64,000 nucleotides of DNA from Pempheris klunzingeri (GCF_042242105.1 NC_092035.1:8845477-8909476), one strand, 5' to 3'. Shown: positions 1-11,195, counted from the stretch's first letter. Program-made: numbers and translations. Notes: generated from the letters alone by a model not told the origin.

Positions 1-1309
1 AAGAGCAGCGCTCCTTCTGTGCAGCGCTCCAGGGCTTTACGTGCAGCTATTTTGTTTGCAAACTCCACGATGCCTCTCCCAGTGGGCCGCCCACGGTCAT
101 CTGTCACGACAACAGCCCGCTCCACCGGCCCGAACTGAGAAAACGCCTGAAGATAGAGGGCTGGTTTTCAGACTGAATATCGCTGCACATAAACGGGCAC
201 TTTAACAGAGCAAAGGAGTAATAGGAGATAAAGTGCAGCAGTATACCTGCTCAAGCAGCTCATTTGTCACTGCAGGCAACAGGTTCCTCACAGTGAGCGC
301 AGAGCCATGTGTGGCAAAGCGGATCCTGATTGGCCGATTATTCAAAACGGTCCCATCCAGTTCGGCTTTGGCAATCTCTGCCAGCGTCCTGGTTTCCTGG
401 AAGACAAGACATTGAAAAGGAAAAGGAGGATGAGGATGATGATGATGATGATTCTCCAGTGATCCACATTATAGCATTCATTCATATTGCACTACAATTA
501 TTATCTTCCCTTAATGCTAACTTACAGTACAGACTATGCACCTGTGTATGAAACCTTTCCTCTAACTAGTCAAACGTCACCTACAGTCAAACTATTATTA
601 TTTACTAGAGTAGTAGAATAGAAACACCTGCTGTCATTTTCATACACAGTTTGAAATCTGCACATTAAGGCTGTGGTACAGTTGTTGCCATAAAATGGGT
701 CCTAACCCCGTTAACCTGCTCTTTAACATGTGTCATGAGGACACACACTGTTACATACATGTGTCCATGTTCAGTAAAGGTGCAGGGGGTGTTGTGCTAA
801 TGCTAACACAGGAGCTAGCTCCTCTTCACCGCCACATTTCGGTCGGTGTTCACACATGTAGTTAAAATACTAAAACACACACATTGTCCCGACAGCACAG
901 TGGGAAGAGTTTAGTGGCTACACACCAGGCGGATGAAGCCGAAGCCCCGCTCCCTGTTGATGAAGACCTCGTTAATGTTGCCGTATTTAGCGAACATGCT
1001 TCTGAACTCCTCCTCCGGGATATCCACCGGGAGGTTACCCACGAACAGCCGCGACCGCTGGGTGAACGTCCTCTCCCCGGGCTTCCGAAAACTTGTAATA
1101 TTCAGGGTCATTTCTGCCGGGGCCTCTTCGCTTCTTTCCCCGTCACCTTCCGCCTTTTCGTCCGCGGGAGAGTGCTGCTGCTGTGGCGGCGCTGGGCTGT
1201 CTTTGTTCCCCGCTGTCTGCTCCGTGGCCGGGGAGTCGGCCCCGCGTCTGGCCGGCTGTGGAGAGTTACCGCTCGGCATGCTAGTCTGCTGCACGTTTCG
1301 GTTAGCCAT
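1..1309 (-). CDS. pspc1: Paraspeckle component 1 (DBHS family), 5' three exons, partial
   Basis: Minus-strand exons lie at 926-1309 (128 codons from the ATG at 1309), 247-396 (50 codons) and 1-146 (runs off the window). All boundaries are GT/AG and in phase. The N-terminal ~75 residues are Pro/Ser/Gln-rich and disordered. RRM1 shows RNP2 LFVGNL and RNP1 RGFGFIRL. Exon 2 carries the rest of RRM1 and the start of RRM2 ([14 protein letters not shown]). Exon 3 has GRGIVEF (RRM2 RNP1) and ends where the NOPS region would begin. The stretch FATHGSAL...[15 protein letters not shown] fits PSPC1 better than NONO (which has ACHSASL) or SFPQ. Family role: nuclear RNA-binding dimer with NONO/SFPQ, in paraspeckles and transcription or splicing control. 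An in-frame upstream ATG at 1399 would add 30 residues, but ATG 1309 gives the sensible start. NOPS, coiled coil and C-terminus are outside the window. Confidence 0.88.
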
Positions 1310-1450
1310 GCCCGGATAAAACAGCTTAAATTCGCTATTTAAATCAAACAAACTTTGTGTAGGAAGCCTGTGGCCCAGTGTTGATGTTGCACACCACACC
1401 TGCTGCCCATCAAAGATGGCGACGGGTGCGTGCGCAGCATGTCAGCTGGA
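1310..1450 (-). promoter_or_regulatory. pspc1 5' UTR and promoter with YY1-like site
   Basis: This is the DNA immediately upstream of the pspc1 ATG, CpG-enriched compared with the flanks (the CpG-rich stretch also covers exon 1). AAGATGGCGAC at 1413-1423 matches the YY1 core often found near start sites of housekeeping genes. No TATA box is evident. The start site itself cannot be placed from sequence. Confidence 0.5.
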
Positions 1451-2690
1451 TACAGCCAGGGGCGGAAAAAGGAAATGTGGACACCAACCCCCCCTGCTTA
1501 TTTTGTTCAACCACACATTAGAGATGCTTGAAACTGCAAAAAAACAAGAATAAAGATATATATAGAATAAAAGCAAGTGGTTGGTATTAGTGCTATAAAA
1601 TGACTGACAATGATTAAACACTTGCTGATTAATAATACCCTCAAATCAAGCCCCAAAGCCTGCAGCCTGCAAGGGTGCCTCTTCGGCCAAGTCAGTTTTT
1701 GTTCATACAGCCCACAATCACAAATTTGGCTCAAAAGATTTGACAATCTGAAAATGGTGCTGCGATAAAGACTCCCAAAAAACCCTTTAACAGAGGAGGG
1801 ATCTCTCTTCCAGAGCAGACAGACTGTGCAACAGATGCACAAGTAAAAGAACACTATGGAGAAACAGGGTGCCAATATTAGGTAAACAGATTGCATGCAT
1901 AATATGAATAACATCCCTGCCCCTCCTTTAATCATCAGTTTACTTTAAAGCTCCCAACTCATAAAACCAGGAGACATGTTACTGCCTCTCATCCGTTATT
2001 TCCATCATGAATACAGGAGACATTTTGATTGATCCCATCCATAATGTGTATTTTGGTGTCCGTTTATGTCATTTGAGCAGACTGAACGTTCCTGAGCTGC
2101 TGCTGAAAGCTTCGGCCATCTGTCCAGATATCATGGCACATCTGTGTGCACATGCTGCTTGGATTCCTCTGTTTGACACGGGGCTCAGGGGTTGCTGTCC
2201 TCCTCCTGGCTGTCCTGTCAGGGATCTCGTATCCACACAGGTCAGAGGGCTGCTTGCCTGTCACTAGCAGGCTCGCCACATAGGCAGCGTGCCATGTGTT
2301 TCACTCAAGGAATGTGGACAAGCAAGCAGTTTGTGGGGCACGCATAGCTTTGTAGACCCTTGTTGTAGTGCGCCTACAGAATTAATGAATGCTCATTAGT
2401 GCAGAGAGGAGTTGCTGTTTGATCTCTTTTGATCCTGAGCAAGGCCCTTGAGCATTCATTTTACATATCTGAAAGACCCTGATCGTAGTCAGTTAATTAG
2501 GTTTATGTTCGTTAAACATGTATTGGTTGCACAGAGCACTGCTTGGCGTATGTTGTAGAGGGAGAACGCTCCCATATTCGGCTTCATGAAGCAACCGACT
2601 ACGCAGTAAATGCAATTCACAGTTTGCCAAGTGTACTGCTTTCTTTATTTGACAAAACAGAGTATTTACCATTGTTGTCACTGATTGTAG
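1451..2690. other. Intergenic DNA between pspc1 and lypd6, no gene seen
   Basis: Low-CpG DNA with no convincing exon. Small open frames here have no domain signal and no flanking splice or start context. A short CTGAGCAAGGCCCTTGAG stretch near 2435-2452 resembles a phrase common in fish interspersed repeats, so at least part of the block is probably old repeat. Confidence 0.5.
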
Positions 2691-2699
2691 TAGTAGTTC

Positions 2700-3145
2700 G
2701 ATATTTTCTTACAGTATTTGTGGGAGAAGCATCCAGATTCTTAAGTAAAAACAGCAAATCACAATTTAGATTTAGTCCATTACAAGTTCAATTCTGGCAT
2801 TAGAAACCACTGTTGATAGTTTCATCTAAACATACATCATATTTTAAAGAATAATGAAAGGTTTCATGTGTAAAAGCTCAGTCTGCAAAGTAACATCTGT
2901 CAGTAATGCAGTGTTCAGCGGTGTAGACATACTCACAGATACAGTTCAGTTATATACAGTTCAGTCAATCTTCTCATTGAGCACAAGCACAAAAGCAGCA
3001 ACACATACCACAGTAAAAATACTCATGCAGAATGACCCATTTCAGAATAACATATATAGAGAATACAAATTAATTGTAATTATTGATGCATTCACGTTCA
3101 TCACTTTAAGGTTGCAGCTGGTGAAGGTGGAGCTACTTTTGAGTA
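2700..3145 (+). repeat. Dispersed percomorph-type repeat, copy A
   Basis: The segment around 3028-3140 (GCAGAATGACCCATTTCAG, then ...ATTGATGCATTCACG... and GGTGGAGCTACTTTTGA) belongs to a repeat I recognise as common in percomorph intergenic DNA. A second, more divergent member lies at 13700-13990. It has no coding capacity and is probably a non-autonomous element. Limits are approximate. Confidence 0.55.
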
Positions 3146-3276
3146 TAATATGATATGATATGATATGATATGATATGATATGATATGATATGATATGATA
3201 TGATATGATATGATATATAATATAATATAATATAATATAATATAATATAATATAATATAATATAATATAATATAAT
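3146..3276. repeat. Compound pentanucleotide satellite (ATATG)n then (TATAA)n
   Basis: About 13 tandem ATATG units (roughly 3149-3214) pass directly into about 12 TATAA units (3215-3276). The array sits about 330 bp upstream of the lypd6 CpG-rich promoter and abuts the LINE-type tail that follows. Confidence 0.95.
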
Positions 3277-3377
3277 CAGAATCAACTTTATTTGGCCAAG
3301 TTTGTACAAGCAAACAAGGAATTTGACTCTCTCTCTTTATGTACAGTAAAAATAAGAAATAAGACATAGACTAGAAC
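3277..3377 (+). mobile_element. LINE/SINE-type 3' tail fragment
   Basis: CAGAATCAACTTTATTTGGC ... CAAGGAATTTGACTC is a phrase widely repeated in teleost genomes, usually at the 3' tail of a non-LTR retroelement. Here it is a short island between two AT-rich satellites; such tails often end in or seed short tandem repeats. The class assignment is from memory. Confidence 0.5.
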
Positions 3378-3475
3378 AATAATATAATATAATATAATAT
3401 AATATAATATAATATAATATAATATAATATAATATAATATAATATAATATAATATAATATGATATAATATAATAT
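3378..3475. repeat. (TATAA)n satellite, second array
   Basis: Roughly 19 tandem TATAA units with one G interruption near 3461. It uses the same unit as the array on the other side of the 100-bp unique island. Confidence 0.95.
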
Positions 3476-3594
3476 CAGAATTTATTATTCGATTATATTT
3501 TTGGATCCATAATTTCAATCTGTAAAACTATTCTCAATCACTTTACATTAAATGAATGTAATCAGCTGTGATGTTGCTGGTGGGGGTACATGGG

Positions 3595-3728
3595 GGCAGT
3601 AGTGACGTGTCCGTGACGTAGCAGCCCCCCCTCCCCCAGCGCCTCTGAGCACCTCAGTAGTTTTTATCTGCGGACGGTCAGGCTGCGGGTCTGCGGGTCT
3701 CCTGCGGGCTTTCGAGGACATAAAGCCG
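3595..3728 (+). promoter_or_regulatory. lypd6: lypd6 CpG-rich promoter and probable non-coding first exon
   Basis: A local CpG- and GC-rich block follows the AT-rich satellites. It has two TGACGT half-CRE sites (3603-3608 and 3614-3619) 11 bp apart, a C-rich tract, then a stretch ending in a good donor, CCG|GTGAGT (GT at 3729-3730). No ATG starts a useful frame in it. It is the only promoter-like block upstream of the lypd6 coding exons on this strand, so I infer it is lypd6 exon 1 (5' UTR). Expression data would be needed to prove the link. Confidence 0.55.
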
Positions 3729-4189
3729 GTGAGTTGTGTGGTAAACTACCGCAGACTGGTTATGGAGGCAGATTCACTTTTGCTTAACGTCCCGTTAATC
3801 TGTAACAGCGCGTTGAAGCTCAATGGAGGAAATGATGTTTGAAATGTTGCCTTAATAATGTTCATGTGAGGGTGTATGAGAGTGAGAAAACACAGTTTAA
3901 TGCTCTAACACTGGCTTTCTGACTCTGAGTGTGTTTATGGCGCAGTAAACAGGCTTTTTAATTATTTAGGATGTTTTAATGAAGTGGCTCAGATTTGGGT
4001 GCTTCAATCTTCAATCACACGCACACTGACACAAGAGTGCATGTTTGACATAATAGATGTCATCTAAACGCAGCCTATTGTCTCTACACGTCTGTCTATA
4101 CAGTATGTATGGACTGACATATTTACACTGTGCACTGATATATGATGGCTGCCCATGAACTTGACTTGTTTATGATGCTGTACATGAAG

Positions 4190-4335
4190 GCAGTGGTGGA
4201 ATGTGCCAGCACACATTTACTCCATAAGAAACTTGTATTTGACTCCCATTTGCACTGCTTTATACTTAAATCCAAAGGGAACTATTGCACTTTTTACTCC
4301 CCAATAAGCAGCTACTTGTAACTTTGCATCTCACC
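4190..4335 (+). repeat. Dispersed percomorph-type repeat fragment
   Basis: GCAGTGGTGGAATGTG... followed by ...ATTTACTCC..., ...GCTTTATACTT... and ...GCACTTTTTACTCC is a diverged copy of a very common percomorph repeat. It is non-coding, with approximate limits. Confidence 0.5.
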
Positions 4336-5087
4336 AGTTGTCACAATGATGTAAGTCGACACATAGAAATGGAGTTTGGTTGCAAGTTACCAAAAAAGGC
4401 TCATTGAGTTACAGTGAGTGGAGGTTTATTAAGCTCCACTGCTCTGCTGGGAGCTTTTTCAACCGGACATGAAGCTTTTTATGAGGTACCAGCCCAGCGA
4501 GGACCTCATAAACATGTTACAGTCATGCAGTGACTCAGGAAACCCAGATGGAGATGCTTAGGAAGCAGACTGTGTGTTTGTGTGTGTGTGCAATGGGAGC
4601 CTGAAATCTAGTGACCACTCAAACACACAGGTGTTGTGACACTCTAGTGTTTTGGCCGACAAAGCAGCTGTTAACTGTGATTTCTGAGGTGCAGTCATGC
4701 ATCTTCAGCTGGAAAACATAAGCAGCGGTTTGACAGAAGTTAAGCTCCTGCCATATGTGTCGGGTCGATAGGACTGAGCTGCTGGATATCGGCTGAACTT
4801 CAAAGGCAACCCCGGTGGCCTAAATCTTGATCGAGTATTCTTGTGACACGCATGACCAGCTTGGAGTAATTATCCTTCATCTGAGGAACCAAAAAGTTCC
4901 CAATTGTTTTACCATCCACAGCTGCCCTGATCACTGTATGACTACTTCAGTGATTTTTATAACATTTAATTTGGCTTCAACCATCAGTTACATTGTTGTT
5001 TTAGATAAAAGTGACTTTCTTAGTAATATGAATAATGTTTTGAGTCATTTGTGTGTGTTTGAGTCGTAATTATGATATCTCTGACAG

Positions 5088-5124
5088 CACCTGAAGCCAG
5101 CACAGAACAGACTGCAGACAAAAG
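5088..5124 (+). other. Possible alternative 5' UTR exon of lypd6
   Basis: A 37-nt stretch lies between an acceptor-like TCTCTGACAG and a strong donor AAAG|GTGAGA. It has no ATG. Short non-coding leader exons are common in Ly6-family genes, but this call rests on splice-site appearance alone. Confidence 0.25.
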
Positions 5125-6019
5125 GTGAGAAGTGATTCATTAAATTTGTTCAATTACGTGAATCATGCTATTAACTCTGGTCTATAAATTACATATTTGT
5201 TAACTAATATTTTGGTATTTTCTTTTTAAAAAATAACCTCTGAACTTCTGAGACTGATTTATAGCTGTGGACTCAGGAGATAAACTCAACATATTTCTGG
5301 TATGAAGAGGTCACGAGCAGGGTCATGAGTCAAACAGTATTTTAAATATAATTGTTGTGTTTTTCTAAAGGTATTTTCTGGAGGAGAGAACACAGATCAA
5401 AATCTGACACTTTAGCTCAGATGACTGCATCACCAGAGAGCCTGAAATTGAAGTGAAGAACAACTTTTTGGCCCCATTCATCAACTTTTACACTCACAAT
5501 CTACAAACATTATCCCCCGTTGTCAGGGGAGACAGAAAGATTTAAGCCCTGCTCTCCTCCAGATTCTTTCAGCCCTGCGTGGCCTTTTAGGACCCGAAGG
5601 AGCAGGTCGGCACTGATTGAACCCTGAGTGATATAAACCCTCTCCATCCCTCTCCAGCTCTAACAGGAAGCCATTGTATCTAATCCTTGTGCTCCCGCTT
5701 CTCAGACTCAAACCAAAGTTTACTCCCGGCATCTATCGGACAGCTCAAAGTTGGACAGCTAATCTCAAGTTTTCCTTTCAGCATACAGCGTGTTATTGTG
5801 AGCTGTTACAGTAGCACCGGTCCTCTGAGGAGCATAATGGATGCGGGCCCATGGACTGAAACACTTCCCTGAATCGTTTCAAATAATTCTTTGTCACGTA
5901 ATCAGGCACAAAAACACTAATTTGGATTATAGACTTTTCTGTGTCCCATGGTCCAAATCAAGAGATCAAACTGTTTCAGTGCTGGAATATATTAATCAAT
6001 TTTTCCAAAGATGTATTAC

Positions 6020-6240
6020 TTGTTTGGGCTTTAAGATATCAGAAAATAGGTGAAAAGCAAATTGCAAGTCTCCAAATCCCAGAATAAACCCATTAAAATG
6101 TATTGTTTAGTCAAAACAATAGTGCAAAATCGATGTATATTCAGTTTTTATCATCAAACCTGAAAATCTTCACATGTGAGAAGCTAGAACCAGTGAAAAT
6201 TTTCAATTCTTCTTAAAAAATGGCTTTCCCAGTAATATAT
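6020..6240 (+). repeat. Dispersed repeat, family shared with 18560-18805, copy 1
   Basis: TTCACATGTGAGAAGCTAGA and the flanking phrases match a common teleost repeat; a related copy is at 18560-18805. It is old and diverged, with no coding capacity. Confidence 0.45.
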
Positions 6241-8180
6241 ATCAGAATCTTCAAAGTGATTTTTCTGTTAAATATTATGTATTATGTAAATCTCTTCATA
6301 ACACAATGTTCAATTTGATTAGATTCATTATTTTTTACTTTAAACTGAATAAACAGTGCCTTTGATGCCAAGAGCCAGAGTAGAGTATAGCACAGTATGG
6401 GTATTCTGCCTGCAGCAAAGACGTGGATCCGTTTTATTGGGGCATGCATAATGCAAAGAAAACAAGCATTTACAACCACAGTGCCTGGGGATCAAACATT
6501 AAATAGAGTCAGAGGCCTCTGAACTCCTCGCTGATCTCCCACAAATCTACTGATCTCAATTCACAGGCGAAACCAGGTCATCGTAATTGACTGACATCTC
6601 AGTGGATCTAAGAAGACCATTTGTTAGAGAGTGCTCTGCCAGGACTGCAACTGAATACTAAATGTCATCAAGGAAAAAAAAAGGATTATCAGTAAGATGG
6701 CCATAGATTTGCAATTATCACCAGCGATAACATTGTCATCAATGGTATAAATAATACCTGTGTATGAGTAATAAAAGTTCAAATGAATCAAATATCTGAA
6801 GTACATAGCAAAGCCCATAGGAAAAAATGGGTTTTTTTCTTTTAATTTGACTATATACTTTTTTCTTGCATACAAACAAATGTTGCTTTAAATCTTTATA
6901 AAAATATAAATAAAATACTTGTGAATTAGTAACAAAGCACTCACAGGAATGGTCCCTACTACAGCTTATTTGATCTGCCAACATTGAAACGATACATGTC
7001 ACACTCTCATCGTGGCTTGTTTGAACTAATAAGCTGTCAGATGCTGTGAATGTCCCTCAGGCTATGGACAGAGTTATTCTCTACAGTACACGTTCATGTC
7101 AGTTCCTCCTTTGGAGTCTGAAACAAAAAAAACAAATTGTTTCCCGCTGCACAAAGATGGATGTAGTTGCTTCTGATTTAGAGATGTGACGAAGGATTAA
7201 CTCTGCAGCTTTGAGCGTATTTCTTGAATTCCTCAGCAAAGTCAGTGTCATAATAAGGAATGCGCGCTCTCAAAAGGCTCTCTTTATCCTCAGTGTAACA
7301 CTGTATCTGTTACCTTAAGCTGCGGTTTTAAAGGTTTAACAGTGTTTCTCTGAGCTACATTAGCGGCGTGGCTCTAGGGAAGGCAGTGTCAGCTGGTCCA
7401 CCCCTTTGATCCAGACAGAAATAGAAACCCCAAGGATACATTTTAAGAACACTCATGTGTGCTTCTATATGTATTAGTGCTTGCTGCATTGACCTGCATA
7501 GACTGCTCCACATTCAATAGGTCTCTGATTCCGATCGGAAGGTCCTTCAACATTGGGCACTGACTGATTGGGCAGTGACTTATATTAGACGGGGAACTGA
7601 TTTAGACGTGAAGAAGGTCTAGAGGGGGACGTCTCCTCCTTCAGCAGACCTGCTGTTCACAGTCAAAGACAATGCACATGCTGACTTGGCTTTACCAATC
7701 AATGACCCATTGCAAGACAAAAAAAAAACATTTGGCGAGCAAGGACTAATGGGGAAAATCCCAGAAGGCAAAGGAGGCTTGTAATTGAAACATAACTCAT
7801 GTTTATGTCAGAAGTGACAATAGTCATGATAGATGTCTCCCAGTGCTTTGTCACTTAATCAAATCCAGGGAGGGATGCAGACAGTTAAATCTTAGAGTAG
7901 ACTGGTAGGGTTCCTTTTAACATTTAAATAATGAAGCAAGCTCCCAGCATGAGCGGCGCACACAGCTGATCGCTTTAATAGACTACTCCCTTCCCTCTGT
8001 TAGCAGACTGTAGCTTTGCTTTTAAGAAGACATTTGTTTTAGCATTCCCCATTCACTGCACCTATGAAATAATGACATGTACATCTTTTATTTCTTTCAC
8101 ATTATAGTCACTGATCATCTCTCTCCCACAGTGTTTTCCTGCCCAAACAGAAAAGTGCATGAGCGCACGTTGGACTGATG

Positions 8181-9249
8181 ATGGAGGCCTGGCCAACAGT
8201 GGCCTGGGTCCTGCTAATGACCGGCATTGCTGATTGGCTGAAAACTGTCCAGTCACGGGACTTCACCATGACGGACATCATCCAGCTGCATCCCTCAAGT
8301 AGGAGCATAGTATTGCTGTCTGAACAATGTGTTTTTGGGGTGTAAAAACGCTGTAAGCATGTCCTCAGAGGTGTTTGGTTTTAGCCATGCGCTCTATGGG
8401 GGGCAGTTTCTATGTGGGTCCTCCACTGTGGTCCAGACTAAAATATTTCAGCAGCTGCTTAATGAATTGCCATGAAATCTGGTACAGACATCAATGCCCC
8501 CTGCAGGATGAACTGTAACAGAGCTGCTAGTGATGCTGTGGACTCTTATTCATCTAAAAAGGTAAATGTATCAACAATGTAACATTGCCAGGCATCAAGC
8601 TGCATTTATTTAGCATATGAATTAAAATAAACAGGTGTAGCAAATGATTCAAAACTGGAGAAAATAATCAGAAACTATTAGTGAGGTCAACCAAACAAAG
8701 AATAAATCGCACAGAGGGAGAGTTTAAATACATGCTGACGCTACCCTGTACAGACCCAGAGGAGGACAAGAATAAATCATGTATGATTTATATTATTAAA
8801 CCTAATGCAAACAAAGGTTTCTTCTAGACTGTGACTGTGAAAGACCCTAACCCTGACAACAATCTTATCCAACGTTGTTTGAATTATCTAAGACTAGTAA
8901 GCTTCCACTTCCTGCTTGCAGCCATGGATGCATGAAACAGAAACAATAGGTGCAGCGTTACTGCCCAATTAAAGACCAAGACAAATGATGTGTACACTAA
9001 ATACAGATTGAGCAAATTCCACTGGATTAATCACGATTCAGTTATTTAAGACATAACTGGATGGACAGTAATAGCAGCATGAAGTCAAAGATTGATCCTT
9101 TCACAGGAGGTTACCCCATCGTCCTCTGCTAGTTATTAGAGAGAGACACAAAATCACAATAAAATGTGAATAAAAATAAGATTCCTGAAAGCATTTGTTC
9201 AAGTTTGCCTCTAACAGGATCATCAGACAAAATATTTGGGAAAGTGATT

Positions 9250-9304
<55 letters not shown>

Positions 9305-11195
9305 GGGGGGTCTCAGTCTAGTGAGTAGCAGGCTTTGTCCTCTGATTGAAAAGTGGCTGACCCTGAGACCTATAGCTGTCCCGGCTGAAACACGGCCTGA
9401 TTCCCAGTGCAGATATGATTCCTGCCAAGAGGAAAGCCAAACAGCTCCTTGTTTGATCGCTGTGTCGGAGCAGTTTAGTACCCAGACGATTATTCAGAGA
9501 TACTGTTGGGAAAACAGATCTTTTATGCAAGAACTTGACAACATATGTTACGTGGGTCATGAGAATGGTAAACAGTGTTTTGTTGTCGTCCCAGCTTTTT
9601 CTGAAAAGGTTTCAGATTTATTGCTTTTCTTTTGGTTATTTTAATTTAATTCCTTTGGTATTGTTACTGAATCAGCAGTCACACAAAGAAACATGACAGT
9701 GTTAAGTTAGCGGGTATGGCTGCTGTTCTGTGGGTAAGTTATGCAACAAAATATCTTTTGAGCCAACCGAGAGGTTCGATTACATTTAGAGTATAGAATT
9801 TTAGACACAGGCAAAGCTTTTCTTACATTTACAAATGTGACTAAACACGTATGTATAGAGGTACAGTTTCACCGCTTTCTGCACTAATATGACCTTTACA
9901 GTATTTGGTTGCAGTGTCTCTGGTGCTGTTTGGCTGTATGTTTGACTGCAGGAGATGGATTTAATTAAGGAACTGAAGAAGTTGCTGACAGTGGTGCGAG
10001 AAAAGTCAAAAGTCTTTTAGTTTCAGTTGTTGGTGCAAAAAGCAACAACAAGTCAACTTTTTCATCTCAAAGGTCTATCGTGATGTTTCTCCAGTTGATG
10101 GCACGTTGTGAGAGGACATAGTTTGCTCAGCGATGTCAGGAGTCAGCATGCCCCTATGGAGATTTTTCTGCTTACGTCTAACCAGTGTACTAGAGGGTAG
10201 ACCCAGAACAAGCTGGAGATATGCTGAGATCTCCCCTGGCTTCGGTACGCCTCAGGATCCCCCGTGAGGAGCTATCCATGGTGATGATCCTATGGCATGT
10301 ATTTAAGCGTACAGAGACATTCACTTTTAAAGAGTGTGTTCACGCAGGTATCCCTACTCATGAGTACTAGGTATCAATCACCAGGACGACTCCTGGTCCA
10401 GACCATGTAGTGCCACCATTTAGAAGAACAGGTGTACATTCCTATCCATGGTGCCGACACATGGTGCAGTGTATGAACTGAAGTTAAAAAAGCGTATCCA
10501 GTCTTGAGTGTCATTATCTCACAGTCTCAGAGTACTGAAGTGTGTGTGTGTCCTCCCCAGCTACACCTCATCCTGGTGGCTTCAAGTGCTTCACGTGTCA
10601 AGACGCTGCAGATAACTACGAGTGTAACCGCTGGGCACCAGATGTTTACTGTCCAAAAGGTACAGAACCGTTTCCTCCTCTGCTCCGATGTCCGCAGCCA
10701 CACTTTTAGGCATCAAACTCTACAAGCTTTCTACTAAATGACAGAGAGGGTGGGGGCGGTAAAATAATCCAGAAATGAGTGCGTGCCATGTCTTCCAGAT
10801 GCCAGGTACTGTTACACACTCCACATGATGGATGACCGTGGGGACAGTGTGTCTGTGACCAAGCGTTGTGTGGCCCTGGAGGACTGTCTGTTTACTGGCT
10901 GTGCTCATGTTACTGATAACGGCTATCAGGTATCTGGATTTAAGCGCGTCGACAGCCTGAAACTCATTTTATGAAAAACAGCGAGCGTTGTGGATCTTCT
11001 CAACATTTCTGTTTCCTCCGTCAGGTGTGCTCGTCCTGCTGCGAGGGCAACATCTGTAACGTGTTGGTGCCGAGGAATGAGAGCAGCGCCATTTTCTCCT
11101 CCATTTCTCCTCTGGTCAGCTCGAGTGGAAGACTTCTGCCTGCAACACTGAGCTACATCATCATCGCCATCATCCTCTCAGCTGGACATGTCTGA
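8181..11195 (+). CDS. lypd6: LY6/PLAUR domain-containing protein 6 (GPI-anchored Wnt modulator)
   Basis: Coding exons are 8181-8298 (within exon 8132-8298), 10561-10659, 10799-10929 and 11025-11195. All junctions are GT/AG and in phase, giving 172 residues (human about 171). Residues 1-24 are a signal peptide. [16 protein letters not shown] (24-39) is the LYPD6-specific N-terminal segment. The LU three-finger domain runs from C49 to about N128 ([28 protein letters not shown]) with the expected cysteine pattern. N134-E-S is a glycosylation sequon. The last ~20 residues are hydrophobic, typical of a GPI signal. Known role: membrane-anchored enhancer of Wnt/beta-catenin signalling through LRP6; nicotinic receptor modulation is also reported for the family. 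LYPD6B fits less well, since QSRDFT and NRWAPD favour LYPD6. ATG 8178 directly precedes ATG 8181 in frame, so either may start. Oddity: the human NSI motif aligns with DSV (88-90). Confidence 0.93.
8405..8525 (-). repeat. Dispersed repeat family R2, minus-strand copy
   Basis: Read on the minus strand this gives the ...GTACCAGATTTCATGGCAAT... and ...CAGTGGAGGAC... phrases of a repeat also seen at about 21580-21690, 26065-26275, 50985-51245 and 53480-53860. It lies in lypd6 intron 2. Confidence 0.55.
9252..9310. repeat. (TG)n microsatellite running into a 23-base poly-G tract
   Basis: About 18 TG units (9252-9287) are followed by an uninterrupted run of 23 G (9288-9310). Such G runs can form quadruplexes and are unstable in replication and sequencing, so the length may be imprecise. 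Confidence 0.95.
10190..10290 (+). mobile_element. Non-LTR retrotransposon ORF2 remnant
   Basis: AGACCCAGAACAAGCTGGAG followed by ...GGCTTCGGTACGCCTCAGG... and ATCCCCCGTGAGGAGCT is a broken version of the GRPRTRWRDY...ERLGIP type motif at the C-terminal end of fish LINE reverse-transcriptase ORFs. It carries stops and is only about 100 bp. Dead on arrival or heavily truncated. Confidence 0.5.

Larger units (their letters stand above)
3729..8131 (+). other. lypd6 intron 1 (inferred)
   Basis: About 4.4 kb between the presumed non-coding exon and the signal-peptide exon. It holds repeat fragments (4190-4335, 6020-6240), a possible extra 5' UTR exon (5088-5124) and otherwise no coding signal. 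The stretch 7620-7870 is relatively complex, non-repetitive sequence and could be regulatory, but nothing here proves that. Confidence 0.5.
8299..10560 (+). other. lypd6 intron 2
   Basis: A 2.26-kb intron between the signal-peptide exon and the first LU exon, bounded by GTAGGA and CCTCCCCAG. It contains the R2 repeat copy, the TG/poly-G tract and a LINE remnant; the rest shows nothing I can name. Confidence 0.85.

Noticed and set aside
1310..1399. In-frame upstream ATG extending pspc1 by 30 residues
   Set aside because: The extra peptide has no DBHS similarity and lies in the promoter/5' UTR; the MANRNVQQ start fits better.
3146..3475. Regularly spaced repeats as a CRISPR-like array
   Set aside because: 5-bp tandem units without spacers in vertebrate DNA; a plain satellite.
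3101..3518. Two overlapping open frames full of Ile-Ile-Leu-Tyr and Ser-Tyr-His repeats
   Set aside because: They are simply the pentanucleotide satellites read in frame.
9252..9644. 130-codon open frame beginning Cys-Val repeats then poly-Gly
   Set aside because: Translation of the TG/poly-G tract into unique intron sequence; no splice sites or domain.
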